Origin: PFL42 sp964492235
GTDB lineage: Bacteria > Chloroflexota > Anaerolineae > Anaerolineales > E44-bin32
Assembly (NCBI GenBank): GCA_964492235.1
Contig: CAZBJQ010000056.1
Location: 1 to 16,666 of the forward strand
Length of the DNA stretch: 16,666 nt
Direction: 5' to 3'
The notes under the pieces were generated by a model. That model had not been told where the DNA came from. It searched no databases and saw only the letters and a program-made list of their open reading frames with translations. Positions 6,308-12,965 of the stretch are shown one piece after another. The position numbers and the translations under genes are program-made. Position 1 is the stretch's first letter. Each line of letters starts with the position of its first letter.

Positions 6308-6973
6308 ATGGAAAGAAGCCTGGCGGAGCTCCTCGGTACGTTCGCACTGGTCATCGCCGGCTCCGGCGCGATTGTCGTCAACGATCTCTACGGCGGCGTG
6401 CCCACCCATGTCGGGATCGCCCTGACACTCGGGATGGTGATCATGACGATGGTCTTCGCCGTCGGCGACGGCTCGGGCGCATCTGAATCCGTTACAATTG
6501 CCTTTGGCCTGGCCGGACGTCTTCCACGGCGCTGGCTGGCACCCTTCCTTGCAGCCCAGACAGCCAGCGCCTTCCTTGCCTGGTCGTTTCCGCAGCATCC
6601 GACGTTGGGCGCCACGGTTCCCACGCTCGGCGTCGTGCCAACGTTGGCCTTTGAAGTGCTACTGGCCTGACTGCTGATGTCGGTGATCTTGCACATCGCC
6701 ATCGAGTTCCAGGAGCGGGATCTGCTGGCGGGCGCGGCCATCGCGGGCACGGTCGCCATGGCTGCCTTGTTCGCCGGTCCGGTCAAAGGCGCCTCGATGA
6801 ACCCCGCACGCTCGGTCGCCCCAGCCGTGCTTACTGGGACCTGGTCTGATCAGTGGGTCTACCTGACGGCAGCTTTCCTGGGAGCTGCGCTCGCCCGGGG
6901 CGTGTTGAGGATGATCCGCCCATCGGTCACGGCGTCCCAAGCGAGACTTCTCACAGCCCGGGCGCAAGACTGA
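6308..6973 (+). pseudogene. Aquaporin/MIP family channel, disrupted
   Basis: One reading frame encodes a nearly full-length MIP channel, but it is interrupted. It starts MERSLAELLGTFALVIAGSG, a typical first helix, and the second half has an intact second pore motif, GASMNPARS, with flanking helices. Two lesions are visible. The first pore motif, expected as GAH-x-NPAVT, reads GASESVT; the codons for H-L-N-P exist at 6480-6491 but in another frame, as if 2 and 4 bases were lost on either side, restoring the frame but removing NPA. An in-frame TGA at 6668-6670 then stops the protein in the middle, where related channels have an aromatic residue. Placed after arsC, the ancestral protein may have exported arsenite, as AqpS does in Sinorhizobium. 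Sequencing error is an alternative. Confidence 0.75.
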
Positions 6974-7059
6974 TTCTCTCCCGGCCCCCCGGAAACTGCG
7001 GGGAAGGGTCTGCCTGTGGGATACTTGGCGCCTGACTTCACGATTTGGGCGTAGACTGC

Positions 7060-7902
7060 ATGCGCGAAGAACTGATCATTCGATCCACCCCCGAACCTCG
7101 CACTCGCCCCGGCCTGGCGGCCGACCTGCGCGCCCTGGGTTTGCAGCCCGGAATGACCGTGCTGGTCCATTCCTCGGTGACGTCCCTAGGCTGGGTGAGC
7201 GGCGGAGCGGTGGCAGTCATCCAGGCGCTAATGGACGTGGTCACGCCGCGGGGGACGCTGGTGATGCCGGCCTTCACCGGCTACTCCGACCCAACTTACT
7301 GGGAGAACCCGCCGGTTCCCCGATCCTGGATCGAGGTGATCCACGCCACGATGCCGGCCTATGAACCGGCGACGGCCCCGACGCGCGGTATGGGCCTGAT
7401 CGCTGAGAGTTTTCGCACCTGGCCCGACGTGCTCCGCAGTCAGCACCCGCTCGACTCGTTCTGCGCCTGGGGCGCGCACGCCCGAGGTGTTGTCGCGGAC
7501 CACGCATTGGATGATGGATTGGGCGAGGCCTCGCCGCTGGCTCGCATCTTCGAACTCAACGGGAATGTGCTGCTGCTCGGCGTGGACTTCGACAGCAACA
7601 CCTCGTTCCATCTTGCCGAGCACCGTGCGCCGCGCATCCGCCGCCGACTCGCCCAGCAGGTACCCATCCTGGGCCGGCAGGGCAGGCAGCTGGTTTCGAT
7701 CTCAGAGATCGACTACTCGACCGACGATTTCCTAGTGATAGGTCGGGCGCTAGAAGCCACCGGCCGGGTGCGCCTCGGCCCGGTCGGTTCGGCTACCGCC
7801 CGCCTGTTCTCTCAGCCCGAGTGTGTCAATTTCGCCTGCGATTGGTTCCGCCGCCACCAGCCGGACGGCGCCTCCGCAGGCCCGCCCATCCCACGGACCT
7901 AG
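7060..7902 (+). CDS. AAC(3)-type N-acetyltransferase (Antibiotic_NAT family)
   Basis: A 280-residue protein with the full pattern of the aminoglycoside 3-N-acetyltransferase/YokD family: HSSVTSLGWVSGGAVAVIQA near residue 33, GTLVMPAF, the ENPPVPRSW and TRGMGLIAESFRTWPDVLRS segments, HPLDSFCAWG, LGEASPLARI, LLLGVDFDSNTSFHLAEHRA. These enzymes transfer acetyl from acetyl-CoA to an amine; the TSFHLAE histidine and the HPxxSF segment belong to the active-site region. Chromosomal relatives in environmental bacteria are common, and their true substrates are mostly unknown, so antibiotic resistance should not be assumed. ATG 7060 is preferred over the TTG at 7045, but no good ribosome-binding site supports either. 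It converges on the GNAT gene with a hairpin between them. Confidence 0.88.
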   Translation: MREELIIRSTPEPRTRPGLAADLRALGLQPGMTVLVHSSVTSLGWVSGGAVAVIQALMDVVTPRGTLVMPAFTGYSDPTYWENPPVPRSWIEVIHATMPAYEPATAPTRGMGLIAESFRTWPDVLRSQHPLDSFCAWGAHARGVVADHALDDGLGEASPLARIFELNGNVLLLGVDFDSNTSFHLAEHRAPRIRRRLAQQVPILGRQGRQLVSISEIDYSTDDFLVIGRALEATGRVRLGPVGSATARLFSQPECVNFACDWFRRHQPDGASAGPPIPRT

Positions 7903-7994
7903 CCGGCCCGGCTCCAGACCTCCGCTGTGCTCGGCGGCGCCCGGAGAGGGCGGCGCGGGGTCTGGACCTGTCCCCCCGCTCGGACCCTTCGCGC

Positions 7995-8017
7995 GTGCTG
8001 CCGGTTCCCGGCAGCAC
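7995..8017. terminator. Perfect hairpin between convergent genes
   Basis: GTGCTGCCGG (7995-8004) pairs without mismatch to CCGGCAGCAC (8008-8017) across a 3-nt TTC loop. It lies 92 bp after the acetyltransferase stop and 2 bp after the stop of the minus-strand GNAT gene, so it can serve transcripts from both sides. There is no T-run, so if it terminates transcription it does so by stem strength or with a protein factor. Confidence 0.6.
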
Positions 8018-8019
8018 AC

Positions 8020-9147
8020 TCACAAATCACGAATGAACACCCGGTGATTCTTGTAGGGAACGCCACCTATGTTCTCCAGGTCGTGGCGCATTTGGACGGC
8101 GGTCTCGGCGACCTGGGTGAGATCGGCGTGCAGGAACTTGTGTTCCCGGATGGTTTTCTCCATCTCAGAGTACATCAGAGCCGCCCCGCCGCGGCCGTGA
8201 AACTCCGGAAGGACCCCGGCGCCGTTGAGAGACACCCAGCGCGTGCGGCGTGATTCCAGCAGCAGGTCGAAGATTCCGAACGGGAGCAGTCTGCCTTTGC
8301 TGCGTTGCAGCGCGGCCGAGACATCCGGAAAGGCGAACAGGAAGCCGACAATATCGTCCTCGTGCATGATGATCTTGATCAGTCTCGGATTGGCGAAGCC
8401 CAGGAGGTTGTCCGTCAGGAACTTGATCTCTCGCTCACTGAGCGGGTAGTACTCCCAGTTGTTGACGAAGGTCCGATTGTAGGCCTGGCCGATCTTCGGC
8501 GCCTGGGCCATCAGTTCCTTCTTCTTCGTAAACCGCACTACCCGCAGTCCGCTCCTGGCAGCCGCCCGCTCCGCCACCCGGTGAACGCGCTGCGGCAGTC
8601 GGAACTTCTCGGCGCTGAGGTAGCACGAGACGAAGTCCACCTCCTTGCGGAATCCGAGCTTCTCGGCGAAAGCGGGATAGTAAGCCGGGTTGTAGTTCAT
8701 CATCGTCATGGCCGGCCGAAATTCGAACCCGTCCACCAACATCCCGTAGCCATCCAGCGCGCCGAAACCTTTGGGGCCGACGACTTGTGTCAAACCCCGG
8801 CGGCGCGCCGACTCGAAGGCTCGCTCGAACAGCGCCTTCGCAACCTCGAAATCGTCGATGCATTCGAAAAGGTAGAACTGTGCTTGTTGCTTGTGGTGGT
8901 AGTGGTTGTAGGGGCGGTTCTCCAGCACACCGATTCGCCCGACATCCTGCCCGTCCCGCACCGCCAGGAAGAACTCCGCCTCGGAGTGCTCGTAGAAGGG
9001 ATGCTTGTCCGGATTCAGCTGCGTGGCAACATCCATCAGGATCGGAGGCACCCAGAGTGGCGAATCCTTGTAGAGGCGGAAGGGCAGGTGCAGGAAGCGC
9101 TTGACGTGGGACCGATCGCGCACGTCTACCGCTTGAATGGTGAGCAT
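8020..9147 (-). CDS. GNAT-fold protein, YghO-like
   Basis: A 375-residue protein related to the large YghO-like family, widespread in Chloroflexota and Bacteroidota. The N-terminal half opens with FLHLPFRLYKDSPLWVPPI and continues with PFYEHSEAEFFLAVRDGQDVGRI, a GNAT-like core, then GPKGFGALDGYGMLVDGFE and MMNYNPAYYP. The C-terminal half has ARLIKI-type strands, FLFAFPD, and GVLPEFHGRGGAALMYSEME, in which GRGGA is close to the acetyl-CoA pyrophosphate loop (R/Q-x-x-G-x-G/A) of N-acetyltransferases. The substrate is unknown. AGGAGAGGG (9159-9151) is the ribosome-binding site for the ATG at 9147, which rules out the GTG at 9162. The 20-nt leader begins at one half of the mirror promoter at 9173-9202. 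Confidence 0.78.
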   Translation of the reverse strand: MLTIQAVDVRDRSHVKRFLHLPFRLYKDSPLWVPPILMDVATQLNPDKHPFYEHSEAEFFLAVRDGQDVGRIGVLENRPYNHYHHKQQAQFYLFECIDDFEVAKALFERAFESARRRGLTQVVGPKGFGALDGYGMLVDGFEFRPAMTMMNYNPAYYPAFAEKLGFRKEVDFVSCYLSAEKFRLPQRVHRVAERAAARSGLRVVRFTKKKELMAQAPKIGQAYNRTFVNNWEYYPLSEREIKFLTDNLLGFANPRLIKIIMHEDDIVGFLFAFPDVSAALQRSKGRLLPFGIFDLLLESRRTRWVSLNGAGVLPEFHGRGGAALMYSEMEKTIREHKFLHADLTQVAETAVQMRHDLENIGGVPYKNHRVFIRDL

Positions 9148-9172
9148 GTGCCCTCTCCTCACGGCGCCGCGG

Positions 9173-9202
9173 ATTGTAGCACTCGCTCCTTCGGCCTACA
9201 AT
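9173..9202. promoter_or_regulatory. Mirror-symmetric divergent promoters
   Basis: ATTGTAG (9173-9179) and CTACAAT (9196-9202) are exact inverted repeats. On the plus strand they give -35 TTGTAG (9174-9179), a 17-nt spacer and -10 TACAAT (9197-9202). On the minus strand they give TTGTAG (9201-9196), 17 nt and TACAAT (9178-9173). So each arm is the -10 of one promoter and the -35 of the other. Expected starts are near 9209 (acyltransferase) and 9166 (GNAT), and both genes have a ribosome-binding site right after them. The two polymerases cannot occupy the site together. Confidence 0.65.
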
Positions 9203-9217
9203 TGCGCCAGCAATTGT
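9198..9217. promoter_or_regulatory. Inverted repeat at the acyltransferase transcription start
   Basis: ACAATTG (9198-9204) and CAATTGT (9211-9217) form a perfect inverted repeat with a 6-nt gap. It overlaps the plus-strand -10 box and the predicted start of transcription, so a protein bound here would repress the acyltransferase gene, and by covering the minus-strand -35 box might also repress the GNAT gene. The binding protein is unknown. Confidence 0.35.
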
Positions 9218-9229
9218 GGGGAGGCCGCG

Positions 9230-9913
9230 CTGACGCAGACTGCCGCCGTCCGCCGTGTGGCGAAGGCCATCACCTGGGTTCTGTGCACCCATAGCGTGGA
9301 GGGTCGCCAGCACGTTCCGGATACCGGGCCGTACATCCTGGCCGCCAATCACCTGGGGATGCTTGATGCCCCGCTGGTGTATGGCGAGGTTGGCGGGGAT
9401 CACATCGCCGGATGGGTGGCCGAGAAGTGGGAGCACCATCCCGTCCTCGGGCCGGTCATGCGGGCTGCCAACGGCATCTTCATCCAGCGCGGGGAAGTCG
9501 ACCGGGGAGCCCTGGAGGCGGCCGTGGCCTGGCTCAAGGCGGGCGGGGTTTTCGGCATGGCACCCGAAGGCACGCGCAGCCAGGATCATCGACTCAGCCG
9601 CGGCAAAGCCGGAATCGTCTACATCGCCCATCAGGCCGAGGTGCCCATCCTGCCCGTCGCCTGCATCAACACCGAGGATGCCCTTCCGGCTCTCCTGTCA
9701 CTGCAGCGGAAACACGCGATCTTGCGATTCGGCGAACCCTTCCGGCTGCCTCCATTAGATCCCAGCCGGCGGCCCGAATCGACGCGCGAGCAGGCAGATG
9801 AGGTGATGTGCCGCATCGCCGCCCTGCTGCCCGGCCGCTACCGCGGCGTATATGCCTCACACCCGCGCCTGTCCCAACTCCTATCGCTCGACCCCCAGGG
9901 AGAGGCGGACTAG
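9230..9913 (+). CDS. PlsC-type 1-acyl-glycerol-3-phosphate acyltransferase
   Basis: A 227-residue LPLAT-family acyltransferase with all main motifs in order: N40-H41-LGML-D46 (the catalytic H-x4-D), GIFIQR ending in R87 (motif II), A-PEGTRS at 112-117 (motif III, phosphate binding) and the IVYIAHQAEVPILPVA stretch (motif IV). The family moves an acyl chain to lysophosphatidic acid at the inner membrane face to make phosphatidic acid; small members like this may use other acceptors. Start choice is unusual. The best ribosome-binding site in the region, GGGGAGG (9218-9224), lies 5 nt before a CTG at 9230, and transcription should begin near 9209, so ATG/GTG codons further upstream are outside the transcript. 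GTG 9257 is the only later rival and lacks such a site. Confidence 0.85.
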   Translation: MTQTAAVRRVAKAITWVLCTHSVEGRQHVPDTGPYILAANHLGMLDAPLVYGEVGGDHIAGWVAEKWEHHPVLGPVMRAANGIFIQRGEVDRGALEAAVAWLKAGGVFGMAPEGTRSQDHRLSRGKAGIVYIAHQAEVPILPVACINTEDALPALLSLQRKHAILRFGEPFRLPPLDPSRRPESTREQADEVMCRIAALLPGRYRGVYASHPRLSQLLSLDPQGEAD

Positions 9914-10041
9914 TTGAGCGCAAGGACATGTAGATCTTGAATACCGCCTTCCGCCTGGGGTGCGACGATCGTCACTCGGCGGGGTTATAGGTCCTCGAGG
10001 CTAAGCCACACCCCGCACTTACTCACAAGGAGGCATGGCTC
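9914..10041. other. Intergenic gap before the DUF4203-like gene
   Basis: No gene is seen in these 128 bp. AAGGAGG (10027-10033) is a strong ribosome-binding site 8 nt before the ATG at 10042; it rejects the ATG at 10035, which is only 1 nt from it and opens a different frame. No convincing promoter pair was found, although a TTATAG at about 9985-9990 could be a -10 box. Confidence 0.4.
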
Positions 10042-10548
10042 ATGTTCATTGGACTCCTCGGATTGCTGGCAGGGTTGATCCTGCTGTTCGCCGGCAAGCG
10101 CTTCTTCTGGCTGATGGCCGGGCTGGTCGGTTTCCTCTTCGCCTGGAGCATTGTCGGCAACCTCTTCGGAACCGGCTGGCTGGCGATCATCCTTGGCCTG
10201 GTCCTGGCCCTCGTCCTCGGCTGGCTGGCAGTCCAGTTTGTCAAGATCGCCGCCTACATCATCGGGTTGGCCGCCGGCGCTTTCATCCTGCCGGCCCTGC
10301 TCGGGTTGGTGGGCATCCACTTCGCCTTCTTGCTGGAGGCGCTGATTGGCGGCGTGATCGGCCTGCTGCTGATGATGTTCTTCTTGGAGTGGGGCTTGAT
10401 TCTGCTGACCGCGCTGATGGGCGCCTCGGCCGTCGGCGGCGGCCTGGAGGCGACCCTGGGAATCGGCCCGGCCATGTCCGGGCTGGTCATGCTCGCGCTG
10501 TTCGTGGCCGGCGTAATCGTGCAAGCTCGGAACAAAGACTCCGGCTGA
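10042..10548 (+). CDS. Small polytopic membrane protein, DUF4203/TMEM198-like
   Basis: A 168-residue protein that is almost wholly hydrophobic, with about seven closely spaced membrane helices and many Gly residues (GLLGLLAGLILLFAGKRFFW, GLVGFLFAW, ILGLVLALVLGWL, YIIGLAAGAFILPALLGLVG, GGVIGLLLMMFFLEWGLILL). The glycine-rich, short-loop pattern with G-K-R-x-F-W near the start resembles DUF4203-type proteins, whose function in bacteria is unknown. AAGGAGG 8 nt before the ATG supports the start. The gene appears to stand alone and converges on the NBR1-domain lipoprotein. Confidence 0.7.
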   Translation: MFIGLLGLLAGLILLFAGKRFFWLMAGLVGFLFAWSIVGNLFGTGWLAIILGLVLALVLGWLAVQFVKIAAYIIGLAAGAFILPALLGLVGIHFAFLLEALIGGVIGLLLMMFFLEWGLILLTALMGASAVGGGLEATLGIGPAMSGLVMLALFVAGVIVQARNKDSG

Positions 10549-10555
10549 TTCGTTC

Positions 10556-10572
10556 ATCGCCTAGATGGCGAT
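10556..10572. terminator. Short hairpin after the DUF4203-like gene
   Basis: ATCGCC (10556-10561) pairs with GGCGAT (10567-10572) around a 5-nt loop, 7 bp after the stop codon. The stem is short and no T-run follows, so this is a weak call for the end of the plus-strand transcript. Confidence 0.3.
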
Positions 10573-10613
10573 TCGCTTCCAGGGATACCTGATGCGCCAA
10601 GCCTATACCGCGG

Positions 10614-10635
10614 CGCAGGCGGGCACTGCCCTGCG
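10614..10635. terminator. Hairpin at the 3' end of the NBR1-domain lipoprotein gene
   Basis: CGCAGG (10614-10619) pairs with CCTGCG (10630-10635), with a further short GGC/GCC pairing inside. The stem directly abuts the stop codon of the minus-strand gene ending at 10636. There is no T-run; it may end or protect that transcript. Confidence 0.35.
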
Positions 10636-11781
10636 TCAGCGCATGATGCGCGGCATCAGCCAGAAGGCCGCGTCGTCCTCATAGTCTCCCCGCGTCTGCA
10701 CGGTCAGGATGAACTTGACCTTCTTGCCTGCCAGGTCTGACAGGTCGGTCTCGACCGAGCGGAACTCGTCGTCGTACTCCTCGTTCCACTCATCCAGCGA
10801 CTTCACGGATCCGTCGCCGATCCGATACTCCAGCTTCATCTTCACGCTGCACTGCTCGGAATCATCCAGACAACTGATGATCGCCCGGAAGACGTCGCCC
10901 TCTTTCACCTCGAAGCCCGGGAACTCCCCTCGGATGCGGCCGTCTTCGATCGCAGGTGGATTTGTCCATAGCCCGGGTTCATCCTCTTTGCGGCCGCCCT
11001 CCATCACGCCTTCCTCCAGTCGCAGGACAAAGCCATCGGGCGACCCGGCTTCGCCGGGGCACGGCAGATCACCTGAGGCGGTGGACCAATCCGCATCGCA
11101 GTAGTCCTCCACCAGGCTGTAGACCTCTTTGTCGGCCAGGGAGACACGGATGCCTACCCAGAAGGGCTTCGTCCCCTGGTCTCCGATTCCAAACAGCTGT
11201 CCGCCGAGCGACCGCAGTTTCCAGTAACCGCGGTATTCCCCCTGGTCGTCGGGCGCTTCCAGGTCCACGGAGATGTCGACCGTCTCGCCGGGTCTGACCT
11301 CCCCCAGCAGCGGTTGACTCTTGGCTCCCGACATCCGGTCTCCTGAGTCAAAGAGCAGATCGTAGTTGCCCGTCCAGGTGCACGAGCCATTGTTCCTCAG
11401 GCGCCAGGTCTTGGTAAAATCCGCCCCCGGTCTGAACTCCGAGCCGTTGGGGACGGTGACATCACTGACGAAGGTTGCCAGGTTGCAGGGGATCGCCGTC
11501 GGTGCCACCGTGGGCGACAGCGTCGGCACCGGCGTGGCGGTGGCCGTTGTGATGGGAGGTGTCAGGCTCGGTCCTTCCGTCGAAACGGGAGGCAAGGAGA
11601 TCGGCCCGGTCGCGGCGGCTGCGATGCCGGTCATGACCGACTCGACCGTGTGCGCGGCTGCGGTCCCTGCCGTGTTGCCAACTGCCGGTTGTGGCACCAA
11701 GCCAGCCGGCAGGGTACAGGCGAGACTGACGACCATGCCCGCCAGGCCTCCCGCCAGCAGGCAGCGCATGTCCCTCCTCAT
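10636..11781 (-). CDS. Lipoprotein with NBR1-type Ig-like domain
   Basis: A 381-residue exported lipoprotein. The signal ends in the lipobox S-L-A-C at Cys22, followed by a Thr/Pro-rich spacer to about residue 97. Next comes an Ig-like domain of the N_BRCA1_IG type: FVSDVTVPNGSEFRPGADFT, KTWRLRNNGSCTWTGNY, the LLGEVRPGETVDISVDLEAP strand pair and EYRGYWKLRS. This domain, first named in human NBR1, is very common in surface proteins of Anaerolineae-type Chloroflexota. The C-terminal 170 residues, with EGDVFRAIISCLDDSEQC and a final AAFWLMPRI, look like an all-beta, carbohydrate-binding-like module. The ATG at 11781 has GGAGG 5 nt upstream. The frame remains open to 12684, but that part is antisense to the RecA-like gene and lacks coding character. 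Confidence 0.85.
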   Translation of the reverse strand: MRRDMRCLLAGGLAGMVVSLACTLPAGLVPQPAVGNTAGTAAAHTVESVMTGIAAAATGPISLPPVSTEGPSLTPPITTATATPVPTLSPTVAPTAIPCNLATFVSDVTVPNGSEFRPGADFTKTWRLRNNGSCTWTGNYDLLFDSGDRMSGAKSQPLLGEVRPGETVDISVDLEAPDDQGEYRGYWKLRSLGGQLFGIGDQGTKPFWVGIRVSLADKEVYSLVEDYCDADWSTASGDLPCPGEAGSPDGFVLRLEEGVMEGGRKEDEPGLWTNPPAIEDGRIRGEFPGFEVKEGDVFRAIISCLDDSEQCSVKMKLEYRIGDGSVKSLDEWNEEYDDEFRSVETDLSDLAGKKVKFILTVQTRGDYEDDAAFWLMPRIMR

Positions 11782-11867
11782 CCCGACCTCCTTTGCCCGT
11801 CCCGATGGCGCGGCTGGGGCGGTGCCTGGACTGTGTGACGCATGGTGCCCTTGGGCTGCCGCCACTG

Positions 11868-11873
11868 ATTCTA
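11868..11873 (-). promoter_or_regulatory. Possible -10 box of the lipoprotein gene
   Basis: The minus strand reads TAGAAT here, five of six matches to the -10 consensus, about 85 nt before the ATG. No good -35 lies at the proper distance, so this is tentative. The remaining divergent space (11882-11998) contains an imperfect GGGGAAGG/CCTTTCCCC hairpin near 11956-11974 and nothing else I recognise. Confidence 0.3.
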
Positions 11874-11998
11874 CGCTTGACTGCAGTCCCAAGAGGCATG
11901 GACGTTCTTCCTGAGGTTGGCGTTCTCGGCTGATGCGGCCGCCTGTCCCCTGCGCGGGGGAAGGACCTTTCCCCTGCTTGGTTCCACCCCTGGCGGGA

Positions 11999-12027
11999 TT
12001 GTCGTCACCTGCCAAGTGACGTAGAAA
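11999..12027 (+). promoter_or_regulatory. Promoter of the RecA-like/polymerase gene set
   Basis: TTGTCG (11999-12004), a 17-nt spacer and TAGAAA (12022-12027) match the -35 and -10 consensus at four of six positions each. Transcription would start near 12034, inside the palindrome at 12027-12044, so a repressor bound there would block the start. The ATG follows at 12070. Confidence 0.5.
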
Positions 12028-12044
12028 TAGAACACCCGTTCTAT
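12027..12044. promoter_or_regulatory. LexA-type SOS operator
   Basis: ATAGAACACCCGTTCTAT is a palindrome with two perfect 7-bp arms around ACCC. Its core GAAC-N4-GTTC is the LexA box of Firmicutes and Actinobacteria. It covers the expected start of transcription and lies 25 bp before the ATG of a RecA-like gene, in a gene set that ends with a DNA polymerase, which is the context expected for an SOS operator. No lexA gene is in the window, so the identity of the repressor is inferred. Confidence 0.72.
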
Positions 12045-12069
12045 CTCGTCCGCCGTGGAGCCGCCTGCC

Positions 12070-12672
12070 ATGCTGAGCCAACAACATCTGCCGCTCGCCG
12101 CCTCCGACCTGCCGCTCCCAGCTGCCGACCCGGCGCTGCTCGAAACGCTGCTGCAGCCGCGCCTGTCGCTGTTCTGGGGCGCACACACCCCGACCCGCAC
12201 GCTGTTGGCCGTGCTGACCACTCTGGCGGCGCGCGGCCAGGCCGTGCGTGTCTTTGACGGCGGCAACCGCTTCGATGGCTACTTCGTCGCCCGGCTGGCC
12301 CGCCAGCTCACGTCGGCACCACAGGCCGCTCTGCAACGTATCCGTCTGTCGCGCGCCTTCACCTGCTTTCAGCTCGCCGAGTTGATCGAGAACGCCCCCG
12401 CCGACCCGCAGCCCTTGTTCGCCCTCGACCTGCTGGCCACGTTCTACGACGAGAGTGTTTCGCTGCAGGACTCCGAGCGCCTGCTGATGACCACCCTTGT
12501 TCATCTCAAACGGCTGGCGGCTGCCGGGCCGGTGATCGTCGGAGCGCGCGAGCCGCAATCCCTGGTCAAGGAACGCTGGGCGCTGCTCGACCGTCTGCAG
12601 GCTGCCGCCGACGCCGCTTGGATGCTGCGGCCGCCGCCGGCCGAGGCCCCGCTCCAGCCGAGGCTGTTCTGA
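12070..12672 (+). CDS. RecA/ImuA-like protein with degenerate P-loop
   Basis: A 200-residue protein with the outline of a RecA-fold ATPase core. The Walker A position reads G37-AHTPT-R43-T44, in register with G-x4-G-K-T, but the second Gly is Thr and the Lys is Arg. The following AVLTTLAARGQAVRVFDGGN has the helix-strand order after a P-loop, and LFALD120 fits Walker B. It therefore probably binds partners rather than hydrolysing ATP, as proposed for ImuA-type RecA relatives in translesion synthesis. The last five residues are QPRLF, matching the Q-x-x-L-F sliding-clamp motif; E. coli Pol II ends in a similar pentapeptide. GGAG lies 9 nt before the ATG at 12070; a GTG at 12055 is less likely. 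The stop overlaps the next start (TGATG). The operator upstream suggests SOS control. Confidence 0.6.
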   Translation: MLSQQHLPLAASDLPLPAADPALLETLLQPRLSLFWGAHTPTRTLLAVLTTLAARGQAVRVFDGGNRFDGYFVARLARQLTSAPQAALQRIRLSRAFTCFQLAELIENAPADPQPLFALDLLATFYDESVSLQDSERLLMTTLVHLKRLAAAGPVIVGAREPQSLVKERWALLDRLQAAADAAWMLRPPPAEAPLQPRLF

Positions 12673-12965
12673 TGGGCCGCACACTGCCTTCGATCACCCA
12701 GGCCTTCCTGCAGGAACAGCAGTCGCTGCTGCGTTTCCGTCGCGCCCTGCGCCGCGAAGATCAGCTCGCCCTCGATGACCTGCTGGCCGCCTCGCGTCAT
12801 CACCTGGCCGCCGCAGCCTATGCTTCCCATCTGCTGCCCTTCGAAACCATGCTGCTGGCGATGCTGGTCGAGGAACACAAGCTGGTGCTCGATCTCCGCC
12901 GCCGGCTGGAACAAACAGAGAGCCCTACACCCGCCCCCCGGCTGCCGCCGGCCCCGGAGGCCTAG
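12672..12965 (+). CDS. Small helical protein of the polymerase gene set
   Basis: I do not recognise a family. The 97-residue product is predicted to be almost entirely helical up to residue 80: LPSITQAFLQEQQSLLRFRR, then ALRREDQLALDDLLAASRHH, then ETMLLAMLVEEHKLVLDLRR. A Pro-rich tail follows. The charge pattern suggests a helical bundle or coiled coil that binds another protein. The start ATG shares one base with the stop of the RecA-like gene (TGATG), so translation is coupled and the two products are probably made in fixed ratio. Its place between a RecA-like protein and a DNA polymerase suggests an adaptor or accessory subunit, which is an inference from position alone. Confidence 0.6.
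   Translation: MGRTLPSITQAFLQEQQSLLRFRRALRREDQLALDDLLAASRHHLAAAAYASHLLPFETMLLAMLVEEHKLVLDLRRRLEQTESPTPAPRLPPAPEA

Noticed and set aside
6668..6670. TGA in the aquaporin read as selenocysteine or tryptophan
   Set aside because: No selenocysteine-insertion structure follows, MIP channels do not use it, neighbouring genes use TGA as a normal stop (for example 5250-5252 and 12670-12672), and the gene has a second lesion.
7060..7902. Clinical aminoglycoside-resistance gene
   Set aside because: The family is clear, but no mobile element, integron site or promoter of resistance-gene type is nearby; environmental members often have other or unknown substrates.
8305..9294. 329-codon plus-strand frame
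   Set aside because: Antisense to the GNAT-fold gene and without recognisable domains.
11782..12684. N-terminal extension of the NBR1-domain lipoprotein
   Set aside because: It lies antisense to the RecA-like gene; the signal peptide, lipobox and GGAGG all place the start at 11781.
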